A DNA stretch of 34,998 nucleotides, taken from the NCBI GenBank assembly GCA_049699975.1, contig JBNAWB010000010.1, positions 1 through 34,998 on the forward strand, read 5' to 3'. This document shows positions 7,675-16,066 of this stretch, one piece after another; within the stretch, counting starts at the first letter, position 1; every line of letters starts with the position of its first letter. The DNA comes from CAZAGD01 sp049699975. Lineage in GTDB: Bacteria; Desulfobacterota; SM23-61. Position numbers and translations under genes: made by a program. The notes below the pieces were generated by a model. That model was not told where the DNA came from, made no database searches, and was given only the letters and a program-made list of their open reading frames with translations.

Positions 7675-10031
7675 TTTGAGCTCCTTGTATAGGTTAATAC
7701 ATAATCCATGATAGTTTTTAAAAACTCTAGATTCTCTCCTCCCTTTGGGTTATTAATTGAAGGGACTAATTCTTCTGTCCAATTGAAAGCCGATTTTTGA
7801 AAATCCTTTGTCAAATTTCTTTTAGCGTCATAGACAAGCAAAGGTATAAACCTCAAAAATTCTGTTTTTACCTTCCCTGATGGCTCATAAATTGCTGATT
7901 GATAAGCCATCTCCCCATATTTTCTTAAATTGTGAGCAAAAGCTCTCGTGATTATTGGCGGCTCATTATTTAACCATTTAATTAATTTTTCCGCCTCTTC
8001 CAAAATTCTGCCCAATTCATCCCAACTTACAGTCTGGCTAAATAAAGTTATTTTGTTCTTTCCCTCCTTTCCTTTTGATTTTTTTAAATTTGTGTCTACT
8101 ATTTCAGCACAATAGAAAATTGGTTCATGGGATTTCGCTAAAAATATGCCGGTAGAAAAGGTAAGATCTGAATTATCTGCGCAAAATTCAGAAAAATCTT
8201 TCCTAATATCTCGGGCTAAATCAATAGCTTTATCCCATGGGGCTATTAAAAAGAAATCATCGCCCCCAGAAAAAACCGTATAAGTTTCTTTAAAATCCCT
8301 TTTAATTTTTTCTTGCAAATAACCAGCAAAGAATGTTTCCAAGAGGCGCGAAAAAGCGCTAAACCTTGATATGGAAAATTTAGTTTTTTTAAAGCCTTCT
8401 TTTAAAATTATCCCCATGTTGTCTACATCACCCTTCACATACCCAAGGAGCTTATCCCCATTTGATTTTTCGGCTACATCTTCTAAAGTTACTGGTTGAT
8501 CTCCCTCTACTTTTGCCTCTGGAATCTCTAATTTAGTTGGAATGTGATTGGCTATATATTTAAAACCTATTATGGGAGATTTAAATTCTGAACTACTTAA
8601 GGAAAGTGTTAAATAAGGTCTATCCCGTGTTTCAAATTGCTGATCTTTTTCACCCCATAATTCAAAGGAATAACCAAATATTTCGTAAGCATGGAGACTA
8701 TTCTTATAAAAAGCCATATATTTTACCTTGGGGAGCAAACCGCCGACTTTTATATCATTGAAACATCTTTGACAATATGCTTCTTCTTCAGAAATCCTCT
8801 CTTTTATTGGGAATTTATGGCATCCAGGACAAGCCTTCTCATCTCCTTCTACTACCTCAGGCCTTACAAATTTTTCTACTTGCCATAGACCTTTTTCTTG
8901 AACAGCAACCGAAAATGGCTTCATTTTCTTTAAATTAAGATCAACTTTTATTTCTTCCAAAATTTTGGGAATATCTAATAGCTCTTGTCCCGAAACTATT
9001 TTAGATGATAAAGAAACTGATAATTCCCCATTTAGTTTCTTTAAACACCATTCATCAAACTCTTTCTGAAAATCATCAACGATGGTGGCTGATTTACTTA
9101 AGTTAGGAGCAAGAATCCAAAAATTTCCACCCGCAGAAAGGATTAAATTACAGAGCGGTAATTGGAAGGAATGGAGAATTTTGTGAACAGATATTTCTGA
9201 AATGAGCTGTACAAAAAGCGATCTTGCCCTAAGCCTCTTGGCAACTTTACCTTGCTGAGTAAGAACTTCGAATATATATGGTTGAATACCCGAAATATCC
9301 CCACTAATTAAGCATAAGCTTTTTTCTTTAAAATTTAGATTTCTTTGAGGATTTTCCTTATGATAAATGTAAAAGCAAGCGGCCAAAGCAGCAGTAGTCT
9401 TTAAATGATCAAATAGCGGTACATCTGGCTCATCTTCATAAGCAGCACTTGGAATACACCAACAATACTTCCAAAGCAAAAAGAAAAAGAAGTTCACTAA
9501 ATTTTCAGTGGTTACATGATCAAAATTTAAAAACCTGATTTCTTCATTAAATCTTTTTAGAAGTTGGAAATATTCTTCTGTAGAACATTTCTTTTTGTCA
9601 ACTGGAAAAACTTCTTTAAGATTTTCGCTGCCCAACGAGGCTAATCGGTTATATTTGAAACCTCTTGGTTCAGATTTAATCCATATTTTGGAAAAAATAG
9701 AAATAAGCCGGTCAGTAAATGGGTCTCCTTTCTCTTCTTTTTCTAAGTCAATAGAAGTTGTTCTATCCATACCCGCAGAAATGGCATCAGCCAAAGAGAC
9801 ATAGTCTACATGGTAATGATGATTAAAAATTGCTGATCTAATTATTTCTTTTTCTTTTTCGTTGAAAATAGGACTTAACTTTTCAGCCAGGTTATTCTGA
9901 AACCACTCTTCTCCCCAATGGGAATGGTCTTGCTTTTTCGGTTCCTTTTGAGCACGCTGCACAAATTTGCCTATATCGTGAAGCAGTGCCCCTAAGACAA
10001 CCGCATGAAATTCATTTTCATTCAAATTCAT
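7671..10031 (-). CDS. cas10: Cas10/Csm1, type III-A large subunit with HD nuclease and GGDD cyclase
   Basis: A 786-residue protein. The N-terminal HD nuclease domain has LGALLHDIGKF (His18-Asp19) and a second histidine cluster NHHYHVD. A zinc-finger segment has four cysteines at about 401, 404, 420 and 423 (CPGC and CQRC). The second palm domain shows KGDVDNMG and then FSGGDDFFLIAPW, with GGDD at about 589-592, the signature of cyclic-oligoadenylate synthesis. Both the ssDNase and the signalling site therefore appear intact. I chose the ATG at 10031, which has GGAGGT 6 nt upstream, over an ORF start 12 codons earlier. Two CARF genes in the same operon are the expected signal receivers. Confidence 0.96.
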   Translation of the reverse strand: MNLNENEFHAVVLGALLHDIGKFVQRAQKEPKKQDHSHWGEEWFQNNLAEKLSPIFNEKEKEIIRSAIFNHHYHVDYVSLADAISAGMDRTTSIDLEKEEKGDPFTDRLISIFSKIWIKSEPRGFKYNRLASLGSENLKEVFPVDKKKCSTEEYFQLLKRFNEEIRFLNFDHVTTENLVNFFFFLLWKYCWCIPSAAYEDEPDVPLFDHLKTTAALAACFYIYHKENPQRNLNFKEKSLCLISGDISGIQPYIFEVLTQQGKVAKRLRARSLFVQLISEISVHKILHSFQLPLCNLILSAGGNFWILAPNLSKSATIVDDFQKEFDEWCLKKLNGELSVSLSSKIVSGQELLDIPKILEEIKVDLNLKKMKPFSVAVQEKGLWQVEKFVRPEVVEGDEKACPGCHKFPIKERISEEEAYCQRCFNDIKVGGLLPKVKYMAFYKNSLHAYEIFGYSFELWGEKDQQFETRDRPYLTLSLSSSEFKSPIIGFKYIANHIPTKLEIPEAKVEGDQPVTLEDVAEKSNGDKLLGYVKGDVDNMGIILKEGFKKTKFSISRFSAFSRLLETFFAGYLQEKIKRDFKETYTVFSGGDDFFLIAPWDKAIDLARDIRKDFSEFCADNSDLTFSTGIFLAKSHEPIFYCAEIVDTNLKKSKGKEGKNKITLFSQTVSWDELGRILEEAEKLIKWLNNEPPIITRAFAHNLRKYGEMAYQSAIYEPSGKVKTEFLRFIPLLVYDAKRNLTKDFQKSAFNWTEELVPSINNPKGGENLEFLKTIMDYVLTYTRSSK

Positions 10032-10072
10032 TTTTGACCTCCGATATGAGAACAATTCAAGATTCAAAATTA

Positions 10073-11233
10073 TTAAATAATCTCAATTTTTCTTTTCTCT
10101 ACCCTTACGCCGTGTCTTTTACTCCCGTATTTCCCTATGGAAGTTATGATATAAAAAGGAAGTAAAGTTTCATTATTTAGACCTTCTTTCAATGTCCGGT
10201 TTATTTTGCTGATCTGTTGCCGAAACGCATCAACAGCTACACCTTCTTGCCACTTATGTAAAAACTCTTCCACCCTGCCCGACCTTTCTCCATATATCTT
10301 TCGGTAATCTAACGCCATTTCTTCTAAGGCTTGCTTGCTGGAAAGATCCACTAAGGTCGGAAAGCAGTCTGTACAATCCAAACAAGCTTCTCTACCTGGA
10401 TACCGGCACCGATTTAATTTCTCACGCAGAAAAGCTACATAAATAAGAAGTTGCATGGGCACTATTTCAATGGAATGCGGCCCAATCTCCAGTAACCGAT
10501 CTCGCATGTTAATTTTTAAAGGAAGCTGAATCATAGCCGCATTTATTTCCCTCTGGCTCTCCGCAATGAGCTCCCGATAGCTCCGGCCATTTAAAGACAA
10601 TTTTCCCCGCAGACTTAAGAAAGGAATTTCGGCTAAAGAAATCTGCGCATCTTTAGTGTGAAGTTTTTTGATTACCTTCCCCTGACGATCTTTCACCTCC
10701 AGGACCTTATTCTTCTTTGGCTTATAGAAGAAATCAGGATGAGATTCAAAATCAGAGCTGACCAACACATGATAAAGTTTATCCCATGGCCGCCCAAAGA
10801 GCTGCAATGCTGAACCTAAATAAAAAGACATAGTCTTTCTTCCCCCAGCAATGGAACAATGGAGGCGGGAGGCTGGGTCCCCGGCCTCCTTTCTGATGAA
10901 GTCAGCGATCAGGTCCCCGACGGCCTCGTTCTCTTCTGCCTCCCGAATATCTTCCAATGGCCTTCCCTTAAGATCACGCATAACAATAATGCTCTCCTCC
11001 GGCAAAGTTATTCGAGGGAGACCAAATTCTTTTTGAAATGCTACCAAACGTCCTTTCTGAATTAATTCCTCGGTTATTTTTCTTCTCCCAGCCTGTGTAG
11101 TTAGGACGTAAATTTCATCAGGAATCACCGGTGGCTTTTTGACCATCATCAGACCATAAAGAGTTTCGGTAATTATCTGCGGAGTGGTTCCCGCAACAAA
11201 AATTAAAATTTCCCTATATTTTTTCTTCTCCAT
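10073..11233 (-). CDS. NE0113-family CARF protein (Csm6/ring-nuclease-like)
   Basis: A 386-residue protein. The N-terminal half is a CARF domain of the NE0113 type: ILIFVAGTTPQIITETLYGL, then HCSIAGGRKTMSFYLGSAL (GGRKTM at about 130-135) and SSDFESHPDFFY. The C-terminal half has a likely metal-binding cluster Cys276, Cys284, Cys287, Cys290 (CLDCTDC). Family members occur in type III loci and some are annotated as ring nucleases that degrade cyclic oligoadenylate. Here the protein could either shut the signal off or act as an effector; no HEPN R-x4-6-H motif is obvious. It lies 41 bp upstream of cas10. The start is the first ATG; the upstream ribosome-binding site is weak. Confidence 0.82.
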   Translation of the reverse strand: MEKKKYREILIFVAGTTPQIITETLYGLMMVKKPPVIPDEIYVLTTQAGRRKITEELIQKGRLVAFQKEFGLPRITLPEESIIVMRDLKGRPLEDIREAEENEAVGDLIADFIRKEAGDPASRLHCSIAGGRKTMSFYLGSALQLFGRPWDKLYHVLVSSDFESHPDFFYKPKKNKVLEVKDRQGKVIKKLHTKDAQISLAEIPFLSLRGKLSLNGRSYRELIAESQREINAAMIQLPLKINMRDRLLEIGPHSIEIVPMQLLIYVAFLREKLNRCRYPGREACLDCTDCFPTLVDLSSKQALEEMALDYRKIYGERSGRVEEFLHKWQEGVAVDAFRQQISKINRTLKEGLNNETLLPFYIITSIGKYGSKRHGVRVEKRKIEII

Positions 11234-11303
11234 GCTTCATTCATCCACATATCCGCTGAACCAATGCCCATGACGAAAGAACAAGAAACGATTTTAGCTA
11301 ATT

Positions 11304-11420
11304 TTAATTTAATTTATTTGCTATGTTTGGGGCAATAATTACAATATTTCCACAACGTTTTTCTATTTGTTCAATTAGCAATTTGGGATAAGCATTTATA
11401 ATTCTACGCCAATGGGCCAT
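11304..11420 (-). CDS. Small unassigned ORF inside the cas operon
   Basis: A 38-residue ORF (begins MAHWRRIINAYPKLL, ends NIANKLN) starts 17 bp after the cas6 stop and ends 70 bp before the NE0113 gene. The composition is protein-like, but there is no good ribosome-binding site. It may be a remnant of a longer gene or a chance ORF. I do not recognise it. Confidence 0.25.
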   Translation of the reverse strand: MAHWRRIINAYPKLLIEQIEKRCGNIVIIAPNIANKLN

Positions 11421-11437
11421 ACTTTAAGGTTTATCAT

Positions 11438-12406
11438 TTAATTTTCGTCTTTGGATCTTAAGATTTCATACTTACCAAGACCAAAGCTGGAACCTTTACC
11501 CACATGGATAAACTCACCCAAAGCCAGATAAGGCCAGAAAGGCTCAAAATTGCCCAAAAAGCAGGCTTCGCCTATAAATCCGCCAAGCTTCATCTTGGCT
11601 TGCTGTCTGGTAGAATATCTTTCCCAGTCATACCAGCGTAAATTCTTTTTTGTAGTTTGAACTTTTTCTGCTTCCGTGATGAGTTCGCAGAAATTAATGT
11701 TCAACTCGGCCCCGCAGTGAAAATATGAGAGGAGGGAAATACGGCGGAGCAAATTACGGAAAAAAACATGAAATTCCAACTCAGAAGTAAGATCTCCTTT
11801 ATATTTCAAACGGGTGGGAGTCAAAAAGATAAGGCCTATAGAGCAAGGAGTAGGAGGCAAGGAGCTTATTGATGAAAAATCAAAGTTCTTATCATAAGCA
11901 TGCAAAACTTTTTCCTTTCCTGAATAGATTACTTTTCCTTTGGTATTTTTATTTATGATCTCTACTCGTTCCAAAAAAAATTTCCCTCGGCTTTTTCCCA
12001 GCCCTATTTTCCCTAATTCATCAAAGGTGTAAATAAAATATGGCAAATAATCAATAGACTTACCAATAAGGATGAGCTCAAAGTCGATAATCTCTCCTGG
12101 CTCATAAATGCGGTCATCTTCTAAAGGGGGGGTTAATACAAAGGGGTGAGGAGCCGACGGGTATTTGCGCATAAGGCGGGAATCAGAAGAAGGTGGCGTC
12201 TCAAAGACATAAGAATAAACGCACTTTTCTTTAAGCAGGCAAGAAGAACAATCTTTGCTTTTGGTGATACAGACAACTTTTCTAAAAGCATAGCCGAATC
12301 CACCTCGTAATACAGCCCCTTTATATTCTGGCAGACTAAGACTTTCTATTACCTTTAAGGTAAATTTGAATTGGGAAAGAGTAAAATGGGAGAGGGAATT
12401 AAACAT
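11438..12406 (-). CDS. cas6: Cas6, CRISPR pre-crRNA processing endoribonuclease
   Basis: A 322-residue RAMP protein of the PF10040-like Cas6 group. A four-cysteine motif near the N-terminus (Cys46, Cys53, Cys56, Cys62; CITKSKDCSSCLLKEKC) is typical of this group. It is followed by SAPHPFVLTPP, the first glycine-rich segment GKIGLGKSRGKFFLE, and the C-terminal RAMP loop HVGKGSSFGLGKYEI. It cuts repeat RNA to make crRNAs with an 8-nt handle. It is the first cas gene of the operon as seen here. The start is the first ATG and lacks a clear ribosome-binding site, so the true start is less certain. Confidence 0.93.
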   Translation of the reverse strand: MFNSLSHFTLSQFKFTLKVIESLSLPEYKGAVLRGGFGYAFRKVVCITKSKDCSSCLLKEKCVYSYVFETPPSSDSRLMRKYPSAPHPFVLTPPLEDDRIYEPGEIIDFELILIGKSIDYLPYFIYTFDELGKIGLGKSRGKFFLERVEIINKNTKGKVIYSGKEKVLHAYDKNFDFSSISSLPPTPCSIGLIFLTPTRLKYKGDLTSELEFHVFFRNLLRRISLLSYFHCGAELNINFCELITEAEKVQTTKKNLRWYDWERYSTRQQAKMKLGGFIGEACFLGNFEPFWPYLALGEFIHVGKGSSFGLGKYEILRSKDEN

Positions 12407-12523
12407 TAAATATGATGATTCTTGCGTTCTAAAAAAAATTAAATTCTATTAAATAATTTTAGGTAATATTTATGTTCAACCTTTATTTAGCCTTTTTTAT
12501 TGGTATTCTTAGCCCTTTTTTTC

Positions 12524-12844
12524 TTACTTTTTTATTCTTCCCTTTAGCCTCCAGTCCTTGTCATATATCTTATCGTCTTTTAAAATATGCACCTTTAAAT
12601 TCCAATTTCGGTCGTATATGCGATTATTCTCTATCCTATACCGAAGCTGCCAATCTTTGTCATAGACCTTATTATCTTGAATCTTGCCTTTAAGGTTCCA
12701 GTTCCTATCGTAAATTTTACCATCTTCTATCCGATACTTGAGGTTCCAATTTTTATCGTAGATTTTAATACTTTCTGCAGACAAAAAGGAGGGAATTAAT
12801 AAAAGAAGGGAGGGGATAATCATTATGAGCCATCTCTTCGGCAT
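12524..12844 (-). CDS. Small secreted protein of five 16-residue YDxxWxL repeats
   Basis: A 106-residue protein. Residues 1 to about 23 form a signal peptide (MPKRWLIMIIPSLLLLIPSF, then cleavage near LSA-ES). The rest is five tandem repeats of about 16 residues on the pattern KIYDKNWNLKYRIEDG, with YD, W, L and I/V fixed and charged residues varying. This predicts a regular beta-strand stack exported from the cytoplasm. The ATG at 12844 has GGGGGA 4 nt upstream and is preferred to an upstream TTG. No function is known to me. It sits just upstream of cas6 on the same strand, with a 117-bp gap, so membership of the cas operon is possible but unsupported. Confidence 0.7.
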   Translation of the reverse strand: MPKRWLIMIIPSLLLLIPSFLSAESIKIYDKNWNLKYRIEDGKIYDRNWNLKGKIQDNKVYDKDWQLRYRIENNRIYDRNWNLKVHILKDDKIYDKDWRLKGRIKK

Positions 12845-12955
12845 CTTTTCCCCCAAAAGTTTCTTTGAAACTTATTTTATTAAATTCAAATCTTTTTGCA
12901 AGTGGCTATCGCGAGAAATAAATTTAATTTAAAACACCACAAATTCTGGTATGTC

Positions 12956-13321
12956 TCACTTTAATGGTAGAATCCGGGCTCTTGATTTCTCCTCATCCAC
13001 TGATATTAACGCCCCTTGAATAATATGCTCCCTAAATTTACTAAGGGCATTAAGAATTAAATTTTTTGCGTGGTCGGGAGAAATGTCCCTTGCTCTGATT
13101 TGAATTACGCTTGGACCTTCAGCTCTTGTAGCCGCAAGAATTGCCCCAAAATCAAGGTCGTGGGTAAATAGCACTTATCCATTTGACTTAGCCCATGATA
13201 AAACCTCGCGATCAGAGGCATTTAATGGGCCAATTGATGACCAATGGGAGGCTATGTTTCCTGCTTCTTCTAAAACAGGAATCCAGGCAGGAGATAGATT
13301 CATATCAATCAGAATTTTCAT
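12956..13321 (-). pseudogene. DUF5615 PIN-like toxin, interrupted by an in-frame stop
   Basis: Translation from the ATG at 13321 gives MKILIDMNLSPAWIPVLEEA, a typical DUF5615 (PIN-like ribonuclease) start. The frame continues to AKSNG, meets TAA at 13177-13175, and resumes with VLFTHDLDFGAILAATRAEG through to 12956. The family usually has tyrosine at the stop (GYVLFTHDLDFG), so a single change TAT to TAA explains the break. The THDLDFG acidic motif lies after the stop. The ATG overlaps the stop of the upstream DUF433 antitoxin (ATGA), the usual arrangement. Read-through or restart at the GTG after the stop would give only a 72-residue fragment. Confidence 0.88.
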
Positions 13322-13548
13322 TTCATCATGACCGGAACATCTAATTCCTCAGTCCGCCAGGCAGCGTAGGCCAGAGCCTGATCAATATCCTCCGGCTCCA
13401 AGTACGGATATAACTTCAAAATCTCTTCTCTCGTCCGCCCAGCTGACAAGAGACCAACAATAGTGCCCACAGTAACCCGTAGACCCCGAATACAAGGCTT
13501 TCCGCCCATAACTTCAGGATTAAAAGTAATTCGATCAAGTGTCTTCAT
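13318..13548 (-). CDS. DUF433 antitoxin
   Basis: A 76-residue DUF433 protein: MKTLDRITFNPEVMGGKPCI, RGLRVTVGTIVGLLSAGRT and EEILKLYPYLEPEDIDQALAYA are all family-typical. It has a winged-helix-like DNA-binding fold and is usually the antitoxin paired with a DUF5615 toxin. A strong AAGGAGG site lies just before the ATG. The partner toxin gene overlaps its stop but is broken, so this antitoxin may be an orphan. Confidence 0.93.
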   Translation of the reverse strand: MKTLDRITFNPEVMGGKPCIRGLRVTVGTIVGLLSAGRTREEILKLYPYLEPEDIDQALAYAAWRTEELDVPVMMK

Positions 13549-13918
13549 GCTTCCTCCTTATTAATTTAATAAAATATTATGAAATTATATCGACCTCAAT
13601 ATTTTTAATCCCTTTTGAAGAGTTGCCTTCCATTAATAATCCACTTCATCTATATAAATTATAATCAATAAAAGCTATTCTCCTTTTGCCTCTCAGCCAT
13701 TTCTTCCCTTAAATTCACAAAATCCTTGACCAAGAGTTCTTAAGCACCATTTGTTGATGTATTTGCCAATTCATTTTGGCCATTTATAGGAAAAGGGAGG
13801 TAAAAAATATGCTACGCAAGATAGTTTTAGTTGGCCTAGTTCAGAAGGGCTTTACTTAAAACATAATGCAATTTAATAACAAGTCAAAAGCCATTTTCCA
13901 CCTACGAAGTGGAATAAA
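13549..13918. other. 370-bp gene-poor stretch with ORF remnants
   Basis: The stretch is AT-rich. It contains a frameshifted minus-strand ORF (13665-13783). It also contains a plus-strand GGGAGG site (13795-13800) followed by a 16-codon ORF at 13809-13859 (MLRKIVLVGLVQKGFT), possibly the broken start of a lost gene. Nothing else was recognised. Confidence 0.4.
13665..13783 (-). pseudogene. Possible small gene broken by a one-base deletion
   Basis: From the ATG at 13783 the frame reads MAKMNWQIHQQMVLK and then ends after a few non-protein-like residues. The adjacent frame picks up exactly there with ELLVKDFVNLREEMAERQ and ends at TGA 13667-13665. One inserted base near 13740 would give a continuous protein of about 39 residues. 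There is no good ribosome-binding site and no family recognised, so this could be coincidence. Confidence 0.35.
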
Positions 13919-16066
13919 TTACTGAGCTTCCTCTTTAAGGGCGGAGACAATGTCCTCCACTGCTTGCACCAAACGGCGGAATGGTTCTATGGATTGGCGT
14001 AGAGTCTCCTCAATATTCTTGCGTTGAGTTATATCATTCAAGAAATGGATTAGGGCGGGTTGCCCTTCCCATGAAACAAGGGCGGTTTTGTTTTCTAACC
14101 ATTTTATCTGCCCATCTTTATGGGAAAATCGGCAAATATAAGAGGCGGGGGGCATTTCTCCCTCTTCCCATTTAGTCAGCAAGTCCACGATCCGCTCTTT
14201 ATCAGGGGTATATAGAGGCAAATTTTTATCAACTATTTCTTCCAAAGTGTAGCCTAAAACATCCCGGCATTTGGGATTAGCATAAATAACTTTCCCTCCT
14301 CGGGAGACCCAAATCCCTACCGGAGATTTTTCCACAATTACCCGAAACTTTTCTTCCGCAACTTTGAGTTTTTCTTCCCTTTCTTGCTGCTCTAAAAATT
14401 GTTGTGCTTTACCTAAAGCGCCGGCCATTTGGGCGGCTAATTTTTCGGCAATACGCAACACATCTGGACTGTAAATGTTCTTTTCCGTGGAAAAAATATT
14501 TAAGACACCTAAGACGCGGTCCCTAAAAGATAACGGCACCAAGAGCAGGGAGCGAAATCCGGCGCTTAAGTACGTCTGTAAGTCTGGAAACCTTTCTCTG
14601 GCCTCTTCTTGATTCTCTTCTTGAACAAGCAAGCTGGTTTTCGTGCGCATTACTTCTTCAGCACTCGAGCCCGCCAAAGGCCGCACTTCCCCCACCGGCC
14701 AATTGGTTACCTCCTTTCCTAAGGCATAGGAAATTTGAAGGGTGTTATCTTCAGGGTTGATAATGGTAATGGCCAGCCGATCAAACGGAATGAGTTTCTT
14801 AACCTCATCCGCAAAGAGGGCAAAACGTTGATAAGTCTCTTCCAAGGTTATCGTTGAGCCAAGGACCTTTTCTATTTCCGAAGTCAGGGAATTTTCTTGG
14901 AATAATCGCCCTAATTCTTCCTCTTTTTTCTGTAATGCTTCTTCCACTGATTGACGCTTATTCTGCTCTTTCTGCCATTCTTCCCGCCAGAGAGCTAATT
15001 CTTCATTTTTCTCATTGAGTTCTTTCTCCAGATTAGTTCTTTTTTCTTTTTCTTCTTCCAACTCTTGTTGCACTTCTTGGAGCTGCTTAATCTCCTGCGC
15101 AAGTTGCTCTTTTAATTTACTTAATTCCGCGGAGCTCTCCGCCGCCTTGCTCTCTAAATAAATTATTTTTTCTTGCGCTTGAGCAAGTTCTTCGCGAAGC
15201 CTTTTTTGTTCGGCAAGCTCTTGCTCTCTTTGCTCTTGAAGTGCTTTTAATTCATTAGTATAAGCTAAAATCTTTTCTTCTAAAGCAGCCTTGGTCATAG
15301 AGAATTCTTCTTGTATCCGTTTCAGCTCGGCAGCAACCCTTTGGTGCTCTTCAATTTCTCTTTGTAGACGCTCATTAGTATTTTGCAATTCTTCTTGCCG
15401 AGTCCGTAACTCCCCTTCCAGATAGGTTTTATTTCTGGCAAACTCCTCTGCCAAAAGATTCCGTTCAGCTATCTCCCTTTCTAAGCGATTCCTAATTTCT
15501 TCTAATTGGCTGTTGAGCTCGTGAATTCTTCCCTCTTTAAGGCTTATCTCCTTTTTAATTTCTTCTTCCTTTTGTTTTTCCTGGGTGATATCCCAGAAGG
15601 TGCTCAATATCCCCCTAACTTCCCCTTTTTCATCGCGCAAGGGAATCCGGACCATACGCACAATCATTTTTTGACTATCTAAAATGTAATCTTCTTCTGT
15701 TTCTTCAACCAGGCCAGATTCCATGACTCTTTTTTCGGCCGCCATATATTTTTCAGCAAGTTCTCGGGGGAAGAAGTCCAAATCTGTCTTACCAGCAATT
15801 TCTTCAGGTTTGATTTTCAAGTCCCGCGCGAAACTTTCGCTGCAAGCCTGGTAAACTGAATTCTTATCCTTCACAAAAAGCTTCTGGGGAAGGTTTTCCA
15901 TAATGGTCTTATATTTGTTTTCCAGAGCTTGAAGAGCAGCCGCAGTCATCTGTCTCTGCATCTCAGAAGCTTTAAGTTCAATAATTTGGTGGCGCATCTC
16001 CACCAGCTCATTAATCAATTTTTCTATGGTCTGTAATTTTTCAATTGTTTTATTTTCCACTGACAT
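13919..16066 (-). CDS. PAS - coiled coil - GAF - PAS sensory protein without output domain
   Basis: A 715-residue soluble protein. A short N-terminal helix leads to a PAS domain at about 50-166 (ENLPQKLFVKDKNSVYQACS to STFWDITQEK). A long coiled coil rich in E, K, Q and R spans about 166-400. A GAF domain follows at about 405-555 (FDRLAITIINPEDNTLQISY, LLVPLSFRDRVLGVLNIFST), then a second PAS at about 570-690 (VEKSPVGIWVSRGGKVIYAN to HFLNDITQRKN). It ends 25 residues later, with no histidine kinase, GGDEF, EAL or HTH domain. Related proteins usually continue into a kinase. It has a strong GGGGGAGGAAG ribosome-binding site. It may act as a sensing or scaffold partner of a separate protein, or have lost its output domain. 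Confidence 0.85.
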   Translation of the reverse strand: MSVENKTIEKLQTIEKLINELVEMRHQIIELKASEMQRQMTAAALQALENKYKTIMENLPQKLFVKDKNSVYQACSESFARDLKIKPEEIAGKTDLDFFPRELAEKYMAAEKRVMESGLVEETEEDYILDSQKMIVRMVRIPLRDEKGEVRGILSTFWDITQEKQKEEEIKKEISLKEGRIHELNSQLEEIRNRLEREIAERNLLAEEFARNKTYLEGELRTRQEELQNTNERLQREIEEHQRVAAELKRIQEEFSMTKAALEEKILAYTNELKALQEQREQELAEQKRLREELAQAQEKIIYLESKAAESSAELSKLKEQLAQEIKQLQEVQQELEEEKEKRTNLEKELNEKNEELALWREEWQKEQNKRQSVEEALQKKEEELGRLFQENSLTSEIEKVLGSTITLEETYQRFALFADEVKKLIPFDRLAITIINPEDNTLQISYALGKEVTNWPVGEVRPLAGSSAEEVMRTKTSLLVQEENQEEARERFPDLQTYLSAGFRSLLLVPLSFRDRVLGVLNIFSTEKNIYSPDVLRIAEKLAAQMAGALGKAQQFLEQQEREEKLKVAEEKFRVIVEKSPVGIWVSRGGKVIYANPKCRDVLGYTLEEIVDKNLPLYTPDKERIVDLLTKWEEGEMPPASYICRFSHKDGQIKWLENKTALVSWEGQPALIHFLNDITQRKNIEETLRQSIEPFRRLVQAVEDIVSALKEEAQ

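Noticed and set aside
12472..12693. Plus-strand 73-codon ORF opposite the repeat protein
   Set aside because: It is antisense to the secreted repeat protein and its composition simply reflects that repeat.
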